Shown here piece after piece: positions 62,681-64,000 of a stretch of DNA of 64,000 nucleotides. The translations under genes were made by a program, and so were the position numbers. The number at the start of each line of letters is the position of its first letter. Position 1 is the stretch's first letter. The notes under the pieces were generated by a model. The model was not told the DNA's origin. It saw only the letters and a program-made list of their open reading frames with translations, and ran no database searches. The stretch is from Mesostigma viride (lineage: Eukaryota > Streptophyta > Mesostigmatophyceae > Mesostigmatales > Mesostigmataceae): contig RPFO01000264.1 in NCBI GenBank assembly GCA_009746045.1, positions 122,001-186,000 of the forward strand, read 5' to 3'.

Positions 62681-64000
62681 GAAAGACGGACGCGACGACT
62701 CGGATCTCAATGCATTTACATATGTATAACTATAATATATGCCATCAACCACTTATGCCATTGAAGACCATTCAATTCAGGGATACGAAGGAAACACCTA
62801 AACAGCCATGACCCTAGCTATATGTGTTACAATTCATAACACACGCCGAGTGCCAACCCGAGGGGTAGGACGTGCATAAATGATCACCAACGGTCCAGCA
62901 TGCTCGGGCCGACATGGCCCTTGTCTACAGATGCACAGATGCACGCTGGTCCACTACATTCTACACAAAGGATAAGGACCACTACTAAAGTACGCGGCGC
63001 GGCGCCGAATGCACCCAATGCACCACGGTACCGGGACACATAATCAACATTCGTGAATCCATTGCTCCCACTCCACCAACTTCTTATTGAAAACATTAAG
63101 TGGTCGCTTAAAATGGACAGCAAAATGGCGTCCCCTGCCATTTGCAGTTCTCCGAGCAAAGTTTGCGAATCCCCAGGACAACAAAACACAGGGAGGGTGG
63201 GTGGGCAAGAAAAAAAACCTTCCCCTAGTTCCTCGCAAGGTCCCTAAAAAGGCGACACAACACGCTACATGGCACCGCCCCTAAAAAACTCCCAGCCTTA
63301 CTGACACAACTCAAATGTCAGACCGGCAACTACGAAATGTCAGCAAAATGATTCGAGTCAGAACTTTTCTAACTACACTAGTCACCAATCAAAGGCAGTT
63401 TCAGGCCAGCATACAAAATTAAAAGGCCTTATAAATACGACCTTTTTAACCGCCTGAACAACAACGAAAACTGCCCGTAGCTAATCACCCAGTTACAAAA
63501 TCCAAACTGATTATCATCCGCTAAAAACGGCCCTAGTCGCCGGCCATGCCAGCGAAACTGGAACCCCAAGAGCGTGCCACGTAATCTTTGCCGCCGTCAG
63601 GAACACTTCGATTGCGGCGTTGGTTCTCGCCTATTATAAGAAACTATTTTCAGAGAAATCTGATTCGTGTATCCATTGCTCCCACTCCACCAACTTCTTA
63701 TTGAAAACATTAAGTGGTAGCTTAAAATGGACAGCAAAATGGCGTCCCCTGCCATTTGCAGTTCTCCGAGCAAAGTTTGCGAATCCCCAACTCCCCCACG
63801 CCTGGCTGACCCAAAGCCGCTCCCCTCTCTCCAAGGACCGTGTGTCCACTGAGAATGCCCTGCCGCAATGGACCCCGTTTTAACACCAGCAGCTGTGGAT
63901 GCATTGATGCACTGTTATAGGTAACCACATTCTCGCGAATTGACCCTTTGCAGGGCCCGCCACCGACCCCAAAGAAGGCCTCCCCTCTGATCGGCAACAG
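62681..64000. other. Gene-free end of window with a 127-bp direct repeat
   Basis: No gene recognised. 63049-63175 and 63663-63789 are two copies of one 127-bp sequence with about two mismatches, 614 bp apart. No terminal inverted repeats or target duplications were evident, so their nature is open. Confidence 0.6.

Noticed and set aside
62884-63997. Short open frames in the last kilobase
   Set aside because: They run through the direct repeat on both strands without recognisable content or conserved start.

Overview
The window looks like retrotransposon-packed nuclear DNA of a eukaryote, probably an alga or other protist. No ribosome-binding sites, operons or recognisable host genes are visible, and most of the sequence can be assigned to nested LTR retrotransposons, a tyrosine-recombinase retroelement, a TRIM-like element and one DNA-transposon-like insert. 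I cannot name the species.

Layout. 1-2137: tail and 3' LTR of a family-A Copia-like element that starts before the window, then a solo LTR of family E. 2138-15342: family-A copy A1 (pol only, plus strand), whose 3' UTR is split by a complete family-B element (6363-14223, TSD TTAAC). 15343-22684: a minus-strand Ty3/Gypsy chromovirus with a chromodomain integrase and an RNase-H-hybrid-binding (viroplasmin-like) ORF upstream of gag. 22685-29206: decayed family-E element carrying a 666-bp TRIM-like insertion with palindromic 78-bp terminal repeats. 29207-30836: RNase H and tyrosine recombinase of a DIRS-like element. 31066-33250: inverted gag scrap, then LTR plus ORF1 of element G. 34057-35880: minus-strand pol fragment F. 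35881-45822: family-A copy A2, minus strand, with ORF1, gag, pol and a 1789-bp insert in its 5' LTR. 46124-55498: inverted family-D fragments interrupted by the nearly intact family-C element (47109-55194, TSD CCCTT). 55499-62680: family-D element D1, its 3' LTR, and a second gag start. 62681-64000: no gene, one 127-bp direct repeat pair.

How the parts work together. Families A, B, C and D (partly E) share one unusual design: LTRs that begin AGTT and end AACT instead of TG...CA (the D-type LTR ends AAAT); an unrelated-looking ORF1 before gag; gag with one zinc knuckle; a gag stop UGA followed by CU, with pol continuing in the same frame; and the pol order integrase - protease - RT - RNase H, with a DTN rather than DTG/DSG protease motif and HGDD in place of the usual YVDD. 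Their 3' UTRs carry a tRNA T-arm-like hairpin, GGCGCC palindromes, and a short segment complementary to the bases just after the 5' LTR, where the primer binding site should be. That complementarity covaries between families (A/D, B, C). A chimeric junction at 46666 joins this 3' UTR segment to a complementary copy of the LTR, as expected if the element supplies its own reverse-transcription primer. This is the best candidate for an undescribed system in the window.

Most coding regions carry one or a few frameshifts. B and C have nearly identical LTR pairs and are the youngest insertions.
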